Shown here piece after piece: positions 48,458 to 57,460 of a DNA stretch of 64,000 nucleotides (positions are counted from its first letter, which is position 1; the number at the start of each line of letters is the position of its first letter). The stretch is from NCBI RefSeq assembly GCF_013343235.1, contig NZ_CP040094.1:194501-258500 (forward strand), given 5' to 3'. The translations under genes and the position numbers were made by a program. A model generated the notes under the pieces. That model did not search any database, was not told the origin of the DNA, and worked only from the letters and a program-made list of their open reading frames with translations. The DNA is from Nostoc sp. TCL240-02 (lineage in GTDB: Bacteria > Cyanobacteriota > Cyanobacteriia > Cyanobacteriales > Nostocaceae).

Positions 48458-48626
48458 ACCTATGAGCTTTGAAGGATGGCTTCGTTTCTCTTGGAATCAC
48501 TGAAGAGAGAATCGCGATCACGCACACCTGTTTTTTTAAGGATGGGCAGCGTAACAGCGTCAGCCATTATTTTTACAAAAATTAAGAAAACTATGCCGCA
48601 CCTCAATTACGGTATAGAGCGCGTTA

Positions 48627-48697
48627 AGGGCTTTATTTTGGTTGGATGGAGCAAGCTAAAATCGCTGCCCATCAACCAAAATAAGCGCCTTTACCAA
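48627..48697. terminator. Large imperfect hairpin between convergent rpsU and pth
   Basis: AAGGGCTTTATTTTGGTTGG (48627-48646) pairs imperfectly with CCAACCAAAATAAGCGCCTT-like sequence ending near 48697, with a loop of about 20 bases. A second pair, GATGGGCAGCG (48541-48551) and CGCTGCCCATC (48663-48673), is perfect and alternative to the first. The position between convergent genes suggests a bidirectional terminator, though a mobile repeat is possible. Confidence 0.5.
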
Positions 48698-48709
48698 ACA
48701 AGCTGGCCC

Positions 48710-49351
48710 CTAAGACTCAGAATTATTAATGGTGCGGCTATTACAAACATTCATCGCCTTTTCTACTCCCTGTTTGAGACTTAGTTCAATACACTCAACC
48801 ACAAACTGAAGTATAAGAGACATCTGCTGATTTTCGGCAGAGGAGAATCGCCCCAAAACGTGGGAGACAGTATTAGAATCATCGTTATCAGCTGCACCTT
48901 TGGGTTTACCAATACCGATTCGCAAACGGGGAAAGTTTTGGGTACTCAGATGTGCGATCGCACTTTTCATCCCGTTATGTCCCCCAGCCGAACCAGATAA
49001 GCGCAGCCGAGTTTTTCCCAAAGGCAAATCCATATCGTCGTAAATTATCAGCACTGACTCAGGCGGCAATTTATACCAACTTGTCACCGCTTGAATTGAC
49101 TGTCCTGAGCGATTCATATAAGTTAACGGCTTTAGCAAGCGAATCTTACCTCCAACTGGGGCCATACCCTCGCCATACTCACCTTGAAACTTGCGGTTTT
49201 CTGCTAAGGAAATGCGCCAAGCACGGGAGAGGGCTTCTACAGCAGCAAAGCCGATATTATGGCGTGTTTGGTCGTACTTGCTTTCTGGATTCCCCAAACC
49301 AACAATTAGTTGTGGAATCACCAAAGCTGGTTGTGTAACAGCTTCTGTCAT
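48710..49351 (-). CDS. pth: Peptidyl-tRNA hydrolase
   Basis: Pth releases peptides from tRNAs dropped by ribosomes. I chose the ATG at 49351 (MTEAVTQPALVIPQLIVGLG, 213 residues). An ATG 11 codons upstream is possible. Visible family features are GLGNPESKYDQTRHNIGF with the catalytic His in RHNIG, LKPLTYMNRSGQ, YDDMDLPLGKTRLR and GSAGGHNGMKSA. Confidence 0.95.
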   Translation of the reverse strand: MTEAVTQPALVIPQLIVGLGNPESKYDQTRHNIGFAAVEALSRAWRISLAENRKFQGEYGEGMAPVGGKIRLLKPLTYMNRSGQSIQAVTSWYKLPPESVLIIYDDMDLPLGKTRLRLSGSAGGHNGMKSAIAHLSTQNFPRLRIGIGKPKGAADNDDSNTVSHVLGRFSSAENQQMSLILQFVVECIELSLKQGVEKAMNVCNSRTINNSES

Positions 49352-49417
49352 TTTGCCTATAGTCAATTGATATGCATCACTCACTTAGTACAGTGTCTAA
49401 GCTAGTTTTGAGGGTTT

Positions 49418-49465
49418 GTAGTAAGCACTTCAGTGCTTAAAATCCAGGACTAAAGTCCTTACTAC
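49418..49465. repeat. Nested palindromic repeat between pth and tatA
   Basis: The outer arms GTAGTAAG and CTTACTAC (about 49418-49425 and 49458-49465) enclose two smaller hairpins, GCACTTCAGTGC and GGACTAAAGTCC. The RNA would form a three-way junction. This pattern recalls dispersed cyanobacterial repeats. Confidence 0.7.
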
Positions 49466-49502
49466 GAACTTGTTCACCCTTGGTAGCTAATGAGACAAAC
49501 TA

Positions 49503-49778
49503 CTAGCTAGGTTGAGAAGAACTAGCGGTAGTATCCTGCTCCGATTTAGCAGGGTAGATTTGCTTAGGTTCCAATTCAGCAGTAGTCTTGACAGCTTCTT
49601 CTAACTGTTCTGCTTCTTTTTGAAACTCGGTTTGAAACTCCTTTGAAGCTTCTTGGAAACTACGGATTGTTTTACCCACACTCCGACCAATTTCTGGTAG
49701 CTTTTTTGGCCCAAAGATTAACAGCGCCACTACCATAATTACAGCCATTTCCGGCAGACCGATACCAAATATATTCAT
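49503..49778 (-). CDS. tatA: Twin-arginine translocase TatA/E-type subunit
   Basis: TatA-type proteins form the pore of the Tat pathway in thylakoid and plasma membranes. The 91-residue protein has the N-terminal membrane helix (FGIGLPEMAVIMVVALLIFG), the hinge FGPKKLPEIGRSVGKTIRSF, and an acidic helix with a polar tail. It follows psbH on the same strand, but an intrinsic terminator lies between them. Confidence 0.92.
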   Translation of the reverse strand: MNIFGIGLPEMAVIMVVALLIFGPKKLPEIGRSVGKTIRSFQEASKEFQTEFQKEAEQLEEAVKTTAELEPKQIYPAKSEQDTTASSSQPS

Positions 49779-49863
49779 TTTTGTCTCCTGTCAACTATAG
49801 AACCACTACAGAAACTCATATATTATGTAGTCTACTCAATAGTTAGTATGCACTGACCATTCA

Positions 49864-49887
49864 CAAAAAAACCCGGAAGAACCGGGT
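49864..49887 (-). terminator. Intrinsic terminator between psbH and tatA
   Basis: On the minus strand ACCCGG and CCGGGT form a 6-bp perfect stem around a TTCTT loop, followed directly by TTTTTT. It lies 42 bp after the psbH stop codon, and is the clearest intrinsic terminator in the window. Confidence 0.85.
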
Positions 49888-49928
49888 GTAACTTAACTTG
49901 TTATCCAAACTTGATAGCGGTGTATCCG

Positions 49929-50132
49929 TTAGCGTCCTAAACTCCGCCAATCGACATTTACATCCTGAACTAACAGTGATCTATTGTAAAGTTGCAGAAT
50001 AATCAGCAAAAACACAAAAAATAGCGCCATAAAAACAGCCATCACAGGGGTAGTACCCCAACCTGGAGCCACTTTTCCATACTCAGAGTTAAGTGGTTTC
50101 AGGATATCTCCCAACCTAGTCCTTTGTGCCAT
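49929..50132 (-). CDS. psbH: Photosystem II reaction-centre protein H
   Basis: PsbH is a small PSII subunit with one membrane helix, needed for PSII assembly and repair. The 67-residue protein starts [20 protein letters not shown], with the thylakoid helix at about 29-48 ([20 protein letters not shown]). It is divergent from psbN, the usual arrangement in cyanobacteria. Confidence 0.97.
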   Translation of the reverse strand: MAQRTRLGDILKPLNSEYGKVAPGWGTTPVMAVFMALFFVFLLIILQLYNRSLLVQDVNVDWRSLGR

Positions 50133-50217
50133 AGTTCACCTAATATTACTTGCCAAAGCTTTTTTTAATCTTCTGTAATATTCTATAAGAATAGCACTCA
50201 TCATCTATCCCTCAATT

Positions 50218-50349
50218 ATGGAACCCGCAATAGTTCTTAGCATTTCTATGGCCGCCGTGGTGATTGCCATCACCGGAATTTCAATTTATACCTCTTTTGG
50301 CCCTCCTAGCAAGGAATTGAACGATCCGTTTGACGATCATGAAGATTAA
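50218..50349 (+). CDS. psbN: PsbN (photosystem II assembly factor)
   Basis: PsbN is a 43-residue single-helix protein needed for PSII assembly and repair. The frame begins at ATG 50218 (MEPAIVLSISMAAVVIAITG) and ends KELNDPFDDHED before TAA at 50347-50349, matching the family. It is only 85 bp from the divergent psbH start, so the two promoters must be compact. Confidence 0.94.
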   Translation: MEPAIVLSISMAAVVIAITGISIYTSFGPPSKELNDPFDDHED

Positions 50350-50432
50350 AACAGTCATTAATCATTGGTCATTAGTCAGTGGTTTGTGGTCTGTAGAAAA
50401 TCACAACTACCCACTGACAGAGCAATAGTGGC

Positions 50433-53400
50433 TCACTCCAGCCTGGAATTTATCGCTGGTATTACCTTGAAACTGGCGATTTTCCAAGGCTGTATTGTTA
50501 AGAGTTGTTGCCCAGATGAGAATTCAGTAGTAGAGGAACGCTCTAATAAATCTACTGTATCTCCTAGATTTAACCCTAAATTACTTTGCAAAGATAACTC
50601 GGCTGTTTCTCCGTGACATTCATAACACCGCAGAATTAACTGCTGTGGGTCATCTTCTGATGGCTTCAAGGCCATCAAGATTAAATTTTCAGCTGCTAAA
50701 CCTAGGAAACTCACCCCCAACCCATCTTTACCAGCAGAAAGGGAAGGATTTTCAGGTGGGTTTTCATTAGCAGGATTCAATATGACTTGTAACGGTATAT
50801 TCAATTCATAGCCACGCCGTACTGTATGGGCTGATTGCCAGCTACCAGCATGAGGATACAAGGTATATGTAAACTCATGAAAACCTATATCAGCTTCTGA
50901 GTCTGGCCAATTGGGACTGCGTAGGAGTGTCAAGCGGAGTTGATTTGGTTTGCTGTCGTAGCCATATTTACAATCATTTAGCAAACTAACTCCGTGAATA
51001 CCCTCCTGTGTTTCTACTGTCAAATCAGCCCAACGCAAAGCGGGGACTTCCCATTTTGCCTCTTCTGCGGGGGTTTGGGGTTTAGTTGTCCGGCGAATCG
51101 CGCCACAGGGAATTTCATAAGTAGCAAAGTCTGCTTCGATATTTAGAGGAAAAGCAGCTTTCACCAATACATGATTTTCTTGCCAATTGACGGTGGTAGC
51201 TATCTTCAGTAGAGGTGAACCAGCTTGCAAAATATAGTCTTGGCAAAATTCCGATTCACCCAATTGACGTACCACGCGCACACGAATTTGCACTGGCCCT
51301 TGTTCTAGCCACTGAATAGATTGAAGATTTGTTGAGGGTAAGGGATGTTGGGCATAATTGGGGTCTATATTCCAAGCATCCCAATATTGACCGCTATCTT
51401 TAAAAGCTTGTAGTTGATTTCCCGCACCACTCAAAAGTTCTCGTTGATAAGTTTTATCAAAAACACTTGATAAATCCCCAGTATCAGGATCGATAACAAC
51501 CCGCAAGAATTCATTTTCTAAAATCCAGTCTGGGAGGAGTGAGGGAGATGGGGGGGATGAAGGGGATGAAGAAGATGAGGGGGAAAGCCAAAATATGCGG
51601 TAGCCTACTGGTGGAATTTCGGTGGCGAGAAATAGTAGGGTTGATGGTTCAGATAATTGGGAGACAAGTTGCTTTCCAGAAGTATCGTAAATCTGCCATT
51701 CTTCTTGTGTGGGTAAAGCTACAGAGACTACCTCAGAACGCTGCCAATTGAGAGAATTGAAAACGAAAATAGGTAAACTATTGGGTTTTGGTGGTTCTGA
51801 TAGGGTAATGTGAGATGCGATCGCTAAAAGTGATTCCTGTAATATCTTCGTTCCCACCTGTTCTACTTGCTGCCACTGGGGTAAGGCATCTATGTAAACT
51901 TGGGTAATTGAAGAACCAGGTAAAATATCGTGAAACTGTTGAAATAAAACCTGCTTCCAAGCTGCTTCAATTTTTGGTTTAGGATATGTCACACCACAGC
52001 TTATGGTTGCCAAGGTAGCAAAGAGTTCAGCTTCATATAATAAATTTTCACAACGACGATTCCAACGTTTTTGATCTGCGTGGGTAGTGTAGCAACCGCG
52101 ATGGAATTCTAAGTATAGTTCGTCATTCCAGATGGGGAATGAGGGAGATGGGGAAGCAGGGGGAGAATCATAATTACTGACAGACGCGATGAATCGCGTC
52201 TCTACAATTTGTTGTAAATATTTTTCAGCTGTCGTGAATTCGATATCGGGGAAGAAAGGCGACTTTTGCCAGCGTTGGGCGGTTTCTAACATATCACGAG
52301 TGGGGCCGCCGCCGTGGTCGCCGACACCGGGAAGCCAGAGGGATTCTGATAAACCAGTTTGAGATTGCCATTCCAGAGCGTAGGATGCCATTTTAACTGG
52401 GTCAATGCTTTCACCGATAGGTGCAGACATCAAACTAAAGACTTCGCTACCGTCAGGCGATCGCCACCAAAAAGCTCCATAATCAAATTTAGTAGTATCA
52501 TTCCACCGTAACTTCTGGGTGACAAAATACTCAATTCCAGCATTGGCGAAAAACTGCGGTAAAGTTGCACAGAAACCAAAAGTATCTGGAACCCATACCA
52601 TAGTTGAAAACTGTCCAAACTTTTCCTGGATGTATCTTTGACCATACAATAGCTGACGGACTATTGATTCACCAGAAATTAGATTGAGTTCCGGTTCCAC
52701 CCACATCCCGCCGACAACTTCCCAACGTCCAGCAGCTACCTGTGCTTGAATCGCTTGAAACAAATCCGGGCGATGTTCCTCAATCCAAGCGTAAAGTGCG
52801 GGAGTGGAATGGCAGAAAATTAACTCAGGGAAATCTGCTTGCAACTTCAGAACCGACTCAAAAGTGTTTTGCGCCGCATTCCAAGTTTCACTCACAGGCC
52901 ATAGCCATGCTAAATCTAAGTGAGCATGACCCAATAAGTAAATTTTAGATTTTAAATCCCCCTGCAAAAGAGGGGCTAAGATGTCGGATTGAATTAAGTT
53001 TTGGCGTAGAGATAAAAATGACTTTACCAACTCTTCTTCCTCAGTGTCCTCTGCGCCTCTGCGGTTCGTAACCTCCCCCACCATCGCCGCCAAAACATCC
53101 AACTTCTCCGGTACAAACTTTTCTAAATAAAGTTGCAACACAGCTAATTCATCAGCCACAAAACCCGGATCGGGATTATTATCAACAGTAGACTCATAAA
53201 CTAGGAGCGATCGCACTAAAGCACCATCACAATGTCCCGGACTCTCTAACCGCAAAGCTACAACAAACTCTTCTCCTGGTGTTACCCCCTGACCCAGAAG
53301 CACTCTCGGCGAACAATCAAATAAATCACCCTTCAGTACTAACTCCCCATTCACATAAATCTCAGCAGAATCTGCCCACCAAACCAGCGCCAGCCGCAAA

Positions 53401-53678
53401 GATAACCCAGCTAAAGGATAACCCTGTAAATCTTGGGGCACTACCAACCTTTGCACTAGCCATAGTACTTTTTTCCCCCCAGTCCAAGCGATATGTTCTT
53501 TAGCATTCAACTGAACAGGTTGCCAATGAGACAAATCAGTAGCGACAATATCAGTAATAATCAGGTCAGATTCCTGATATAGCCAGCTAGACTGAAGATT
53601 AACTTGGCAAAAAGAGCGCAGTTGCTCAATTGCTTGTGAGATGATTTTGGTATGAGATTGAGAGACAGTCGGGGTCAT
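50433..53678 (-). CDS. GH38 alpha-mannosidase with repeat-derived in-frame inserts
   Basis: GH38 enzymes hydrolyse alpha-mannosidic bonds. The 1081-residue protein has the metal-binding start of the catalytic domain HAHLDLAWLW (His251, His253, Asp255), the nucleophile Asp365 in VWVPDTFGFC, and the motif GVGDHGGGPTRDMLETAQ. It also carries stretches of repeat-encoded, low-complexity sequence: RRGAEDTEEE (206-215), ETRFIASVSNYDSPPASPSP (around 52140-52205), and PSSSSSPSSPPSPS (around 51533-51595). These lie outside the core motifs and probably form surface loops. The product is likely cytoplasmic (no signal peptide). Confidence 0.92.
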   Translation of the reverse strand: MTPTVSQSHTKIISQAIEQLRSFCQVNLQSSWLYQESDLIITDIVATDLSHWQPVQLNAKEHIAWTGGKKVLWLVQRLVVPQDLQGYPLAGLSLRLALVWWADSAEIYVNGELVLKGDLFDCSPRVLLGQGVTPGEEFVVALRLESPGHCDGALVRSLLVYESTVDNNPDPGFVADELAVLQLYLEKFVPEKLDVLAAMVGEVTNRRGAEDTEEEELVKSFLSLRQNLIQSDILAPLLQGDLKSKIYLLGHAHLDLAWLWPVSETWNAAQNTFESVLKLQADFPELIFCHSTPALYAWIEEHRPDLFQAIQAQVAAGRWEVVGGMWVEPELNLISGESIVRQLLYGQRYIQEKFGQFSTMVWVPDTFGFCATLPQFFANAGIEYFVTQKLRWNDTTKFDYGAFWWRSPDGSEVFSLMSAPIGESIDPVKMASYALEWQSQTGLSESLWLPGVGDHGGGPTRDMLETAQRWQKSPFFPDIEFTTAEKYLQQIVETRFIASVSNYDSPPASPSPSFPIWNDELYLEFHRGCYTTHADQKRWNRRCENLLYEAELFATLATISCGVTYPKPKIEAAWKQVLFQQFHDILPGSSITQVYIDALPQWQQVEQVGTKILQESLLAIASHITLSEPPKPNSLPIFVFNSLNWQRSEVVSVALPTQEEWQIYDTSGKQLVSQLSEPSTLLFLATEIPPVGYRIFWLSPSSSSSPSSPPSPSLLPDWILENEFLRVVIDPDTGDLSSVFDKTYQRELLSGAGNQLQAFKDSGQYWDAWNIDPNYAQHPLPSTNLQSIQWLEQGPVQIRVRVVRQLGESEFCQDYILQAGSPLLKIATTVNWQENHVLVKAAFPLNIEADFATYEIPCGAIRRTTKPQTPAEEAKWEVPALRWADLTVETQEGIHGVSLLNDCKYGYDSKPNQLRLTLLRSPNWPDSEADIGFHEFTYTLYPHAGSWQSAHTVRRGYELNIPLQVILNPANENPPENPSLSAGKDGLGVSFLGLAAENLILMALKPSEDDPQQLILRCYECHGETAELSLQSNLGLNLGDTVDLLERSSTTEFSSGQQLLTIQPWKIASFKVIPAINSRLE
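51533..51595. repeat. GGGGGATGA-type low-complexity run inside the mannosidase gene
   Basis: The plus strand reads GAGTGAGGGAGATGGGGGGG and continues with GGGGATGAAG-like units. In the gene frame it gives the Ser/Pro run. It is probably a short tandem repeat expanded in place. Confidence 0.65.
52181..52206. repeat. GACGCGATGAATCGCGTC palindromic repeat inside the mannosidase gene
   Basis: CAGACGCGATGAATCGCGTC at 52181-52200, followed by TCTAC, matches the palindromic family seen near 17645, 22880, 22917 and 58211. Here it is in coding sequence and contributes ETRFIAS to the protein. Confidence 0.75.
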
Positions 53679-53765
53679 ATATTCGCTAAGATAAAGTGTT
53701 GGTTATTTTTATTGTTTGGCGAGAGTCTCACAACTTAACAAGACTTGAACTAAAAAATTACTACT

Positions 53766-55415
53766 ATGTCTTCTGGTTCCTCTGGTCGTTATCAAAGCAG
53801 ACTATTTAACTTTGTCCACCAGCAATCTCGGCGGGTGACACAACAGTGGGAACACACCTTCCGGCATTTGCAAGTTGCCACTAAGTGGGGTGTGGAGGCA
53901 CTACTTTACCCAGTGTATCTACTGTTTCAGTCATCTGAATCATCTGGGAAAACGCTACAGACCAAAGAGCCACAAACTAGACTAAAATTACAACCAAATG
54001 ATACTGATTTCCAGCCCGAAATTCCAAATGCTGATAGTCCTATTCAACAAGTACTAGAAGCAGTCAATTACGTGTTGTCAGATGAAGCTGTCTCCACTCC
54101 TACAAAAACATCTGAAACTTTCAATCCCTTGGCTTTATTGGGAGTTTTTCGGCTGAAGTTTGTTGATAAAAACTCGACAAATAACGTAAGTTATATAGAA
54201 TCTTCAAGTATTACAGAGAATAAAGCGGGGATTATCAACTCTTTACAGTTAGATAACGCTCTAAAACAGCAATTTCCAGCAGTGCGGGGAATTGCCACAA
54301 ATTTGAGGAATCGGAATTTAGTACTTGTTACTACCGAAAATGAAATTTTAGATATTTTGACACCCCAGCAGCAGGCAAAGTTAGAAGAGCGAATTATTAA
54401 CGAAGTTGCTAATTACTGGCAGTCTTGGCGGTTGATTATAGCCAAAAAAGAAACGGAGCTACTACCACAAATTGACCGTTTATTAGCAAAACTAACTGAT
54501 GGGAATACAACCAAAATTCCAGCTTTAGCTGAGGGCATATCAAAAGATTTACTTAATACTGAAAGATTATTAGCATTTCTAGATATAGCTGTTGCTAAGT
54601 TGGAGTCAAATGCTTTAGTACCTGTGCAAGAACGTAGCCAGGAAATTGTTCAAGTTGCCCAAACTCAGTTAAACATATTTCTTTATGGCAAAGAGCAATT
54701 AGCTGCTAAGGGAGAAATTGCAACCACTACTGATGGTTTGGAAACTCATACACTGAATATTCAGGCTTTGATTGAGGCGGCGCTTAATTACTTTTTTGGT
54801 GTTGGTAATAGAAAAACACTTGATTCAACAACTAGTGATGAGCAATTGCCAGGTAAACTATTATCATCACGCTTTAGAAAAGCCTTGTCTAAAAGCCCTC
54901 TATTGGAGAACCAGGATTTAGCTGGTGATCCTTGGCTAACATGGAATGATTTATTTGGAGACACTGAAACCGTTGGTGAGAAATCAGTGAGAGGTTCTCA
55001 AGTTCAAAATCCTGCTTTAGCGGCAAGTTTATCAGTAGGGCATTTTCCCCAAAAGAATTTAACTGTAAAACAACCTAAAATCGGATCTGGTTTGGTGCAA
55101 AAGAAACAAGCAACTAGTAATCTTGCCTCAAGCCAAAAAATATCTGGAAAAGTTTCCTCTGCAAAACAAACTCAAGCCCATACTTCCCTAAATAAACGCG
55201 AGATTCGTAAAGGGGAAATTTTACAACAGCAGTTTCATCAAAGTAGTCAAGTTGAGGCACAGCCAGACTGGATAGAAACCAAAGCAACTTCAACAGGATA
55301 TGAGAAGCATCCCTTAGAGCAACTTCTGGAATGGGTTGATTATGCTATGCTCTGGCTAGAAGAGAAATTTGTAAAGATTTTTCAGTCATTACGGCAGATG
55401 TGGCAGGGAAAATAA
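53766..55415 (+). CDS. Conserved cyanobacterial-type protein of unknown function
   Basis: The 549-residue protein is soluble, with no signal peptide. Its N-terminal part (about 1-60) contains RLFNFVHQQSRRVTQQWEHT and KWGVEALLYPVYLLFQ. A helical middle (about 190-350) is rich in Glu, Lys and Leu (EERIINEVANYWQSWRLIIA, QVAQTQLNIFLYGKEQLAAK). A Ser/Gln/Lys-rich disordered stretch follows, and the last about 40 residues (HPLEQLLEWVDYAMLWLEEK) resemble the helical end. I do not know the family. It is divergent from the mannosidase, 87 bp apart. Confidence 0.7.
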   Translation: MSSGSSGRYQSRLFNFVHQQSRRVTQQWEHTFRHLQVATKWGVEALLYPVYLLFQSSESSGKTLQTKEPQTRLKLQPNDTDFQPEIPNADSPIQQVLEAVNYVLSDEAVSTPTKTSETFNPLALLGVFRLKFVDKNSTNNVSYIESSSITENKAGIINSLQLDNALKQQFPAVRGIATNLRNRNLVLVTTENEILDILTPQQQAKLEERIINEVANYWQSWRLIIAKKETELLPQIDRLLAKLTDGNTTKIPALAEGISKDLLNTERLLAFLDIAVAKLESNALVPVQERSQEIVQVAQTQLNIFLYGKEQLAAKGEIATTTDGLETHTLNIQALIEAALNYFFGVGNRKTLDSTTSDEQLPGKLLSSRFRKALSKSPLLENQDLAGDPWLTWNDLFGDTETVGEKSVRGSQVQNPALAASLSVGHFPQKNLTVKQPKIGSGLVQKKQATSNLASSQKISGKVSSAKQTQAHTSLNKREIRKGEILQQQFHQSSQVEAQPDWIETKATSTGYEKHPLEQLLEWVDYAMLWLEEKFVKIFQSLRQMWQGK

Positions 55416-55667
55416 CACTAATTCGTAATTCGTAATGACGCTCAAGGTCTCGCTAACATAGTTCTTAATTAAAACTTTTGACATACTCACCGCTCTCCTC
55501 GACTAATGACATGAAATACCCTACCAAACTTCTGTGATTTAGCTTCGTTTTTTCAGGTTTCAATTCTAGACCGACGACCTACAAAAAACTAGCCAAATCT
55601 CTTTGAAAGTAATGCGTAAGAAGAATTCTAAGCGTCAAGACCTTCCTGGAATCAATATATTAAACAA

Positions 55668-56848
55668 CAGAAATGTTGAATGCTGATACAAAACTTTACA
55701 TTATTAGTTACACTAAGTCTCAAAAGCTTAAATTAGTCAGCAAAACATCATCTCCTCAAACCAATGAACATAGCTGATTTTCTGACACATACAAGATTGA
55801 AGATAGCGGAATTTATCTAATAGTGTATGTCCCCATTGTTCGGGAATAGATAAAAGCTGTAAAATCAGATAGGCTATCAAGCTCACGTAAATTTGTATGG
55901 TAATACCATTGACGTTTTTGGTAATGAGTTTGTCAAGTTTTAAGTGCATCTTTAAAAACTTCCACAACAATTCAACTCCCCAACGTAATCGATAAATATC
56001 CCTAATTTCATCATCATGAACAGCTGCATCTCCCGACTCTGGTAAATTAGTCACTAAGCGAAACTCGGTTTTTGTCTCTAAATCACAGAAATTAATTACT
56101 CTATAAGCTTGAGCATCATCAGATGCACCAACTTTGACCAATCCATTTGAGCCATCAAATTCTAGTTTCCAATTGTTTTTTATCCGCAAAACAAAATATT
56201 TGTTTTCTTGTACTAATTCTTGGATAAATTTTAATCCAGCAAAACCCCTATCCATTACTCCAACAGCATTTATTGGGAGACTAGACATCATTTTGGAACC
56301 AAATTTATAATCATGGTCATGTCCAAAATTGATGAAGTTATCTTCTGGGCTTCCTGTGGAGAGATTTAAGGAACTAAACAGCTTGACTTGATGATGACCT
56401 AGTACCCATAACAATTTACTTGTGAGAGTAATAATTGTTGAATCTATTGGACAAATTGCATATTTATTGTGTAACTTTTTTTGAACTTTCTTCTGTACTA
56501 ATTCATTTAATTTTTGGTAAATCTCTTGAAAAGGTTTTTGGCTTCGATGTAAATTTGCTTTAGAGAAAGTAGAAATATCTACCTCAAAACAATTGTTATT
56601 TAATCTGTTAAACAAATCTCGCATACTTGTTAAGCTGTTATCCAGGGCATAGGATAGCCAGCACTCAAAAAACAGACGACTGTTCAATACTGGATAATCG
56701 TTTTTTGGCAGGCTTTTCAGTATATCTTTGACAATTTTGGGAAATGAATTTATAATCACAATCAAACTAATATATTTTAAGCCTTAGCCCAAAACTACCA
56801 TATTTTGGGCTATTTTTATCGGATTTTTCTTAACATTCAACACTTCTG
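55668..56848 (-). mobile_element. IS4-family insertion sequence with target duplication
   Basis: The 1181-bp element ends in inverted repeats that share CAGAARTGTTGAATG: CAGAAATGTTGAATG at 55668-55682 and the reverse complement of CATTCAACACTTCTG at 56834-56848. ATTAAACAA occurs directly outside both ends (55659-55667 and 56849-56857), a 9-bp target duplication. It contains one transposase gene. The intact ends and duplication point to a fairly recent insertion. Confidence 0.9.
55737..56765 (-). CDS. IS4-family transposase
   Basis: The 342-residue DDE transposase has the first catalytic Asp in ICPIDSTIITL, the second in GVMDRGFAG, and the C-terminal Y-(2)-R-(3)-E-(6)-K box as YRLRWGVELLWKFLK around residue 262. 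No frameshift or stop is seen. It occupies most of the element. Confidence 0.92.
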   Translation of the reverse strand: MIVIINSFPKIVKDILKSLPKNDYPVLNSRLFFECWLSYALDNSLTSMRDLFNRLNNNCFEVDISTFSKANLHRSQKPFQEIYQKLNELVQKKVQKKLHNKYAICPIDSTIITLTSKLLWVLGHHQVKLFSSLNLSTGSPEDNFINFGHDHDYKFGSKMMSSLPINAVGVMDRGFAGLKFIQELVQENKYFVLRIKNNWKLEFDGSNGLVKVGASDDAQAYRVINFCDLETKTEFRLVTNLPESGDAAVHDDEIRDIYRLRWGVELLWKFLKMHLKLDKLITKNVNGITIQIYVSLIAYLILQLLSIPEQWGHTLLDKFRYLQSCMCQKISYVHWFEEMMFC

Positions 56849-56880
56849 ATTAAACAACATACTCGGCATTATAGCGGTTA

Positions 56881-57420
56881 TCAGTCTTGTGAGGTACAGT
56901 AGCAGCAGTGAGTAAACCAACCCAGCAAATTCTCTATTGTCACTTCTGCGAATGCCGTATCTAATGCCTGGAGTAAATCAGGGTATGTCCTTGCACCGAT
57001 GCGACGGAGAATGTTCTTAATCTTGGACCAACAATTCTCAATCGGTGAAAAATCGGGAGAATAGGGGGGGAGATAAATGAGATGAGCGCCAGCAGCGATG
57101 AGCAAAGCTTCAAGTTCATCACTTTTATGGATTGAGCAGTTATCCATGATCACCACTGCACCAGGCCAAAGTTTGGGTACGAGCTTTTGGGCGATGAAGG
57201 CATCAAAAGTCAAAGCATCGATAGAACCTAAGCCACTCCATTGGGTGAGCAGTCCTTTCAAGCTAATTGCACCAATTACCGAGACATTTTTCCCTTTGCG
57301 GTTGGGCTTTTGAGCATAGGTTTGAAGGCCAGGCAAGGCGCGGGCACATTTGCGGATGAAGGACAGATTAACTCCCGATTCATCTAAGAAAATCAGCTCT
57401 TCGACGGGTATCCCCCTCAA
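56881..57420 (-). CDS. IS630 transposase, DDE catalytic part (frame B)
   Basis: This 179-residue frame has the DDE catalytic motifs: LDESGVNL (first Asp), VIMDNCSIHKSDEL (second Asp), and PYSPDFSPIENCWSKIK (Glu). The listed start is a TTG in the middle of a longer open frame (upstream codons read GSDEVQLARFEYWKLL), so this is not a separate gene start. It would be joined to frame A by a shift at the A9 run near 57485-57493. Confidence 0.88.
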   Translation of the reverse strand: MRGIPVEELIFLDESGVNLSFIRKCARALPGLQTYAQKPNRKGKNVSVIGAISLKGLLTQWSGLGSIDALTFDAFIAQKLVPKLWPGAVVIMDNCSIHKSDELEALLIAAGAHLIYLPPYSPDFSPIENCWSKIKNILRRIGARTYPDLLQALDTAFAEVTIENLLGWFTHCCYCTSQD

Positions 57421-57460
57421 GAGTTTCCAGTACTCAAATCGGGCTAGTTGGACTTCATCA

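Noticed and set aside
48476..48784. Open frame of 102 codons between rpsU and pth
   Set aside because: It overlaps the hairpin region and the end of pth on the other strand; no resemblance to a family.
55416..55667. Possible IS200/IS605-type end remnant (ACTCACCGCTCTCC) left of the IS4 element
   Set aside because: Only a short similarity recalled from memory, with no second end and no gene.
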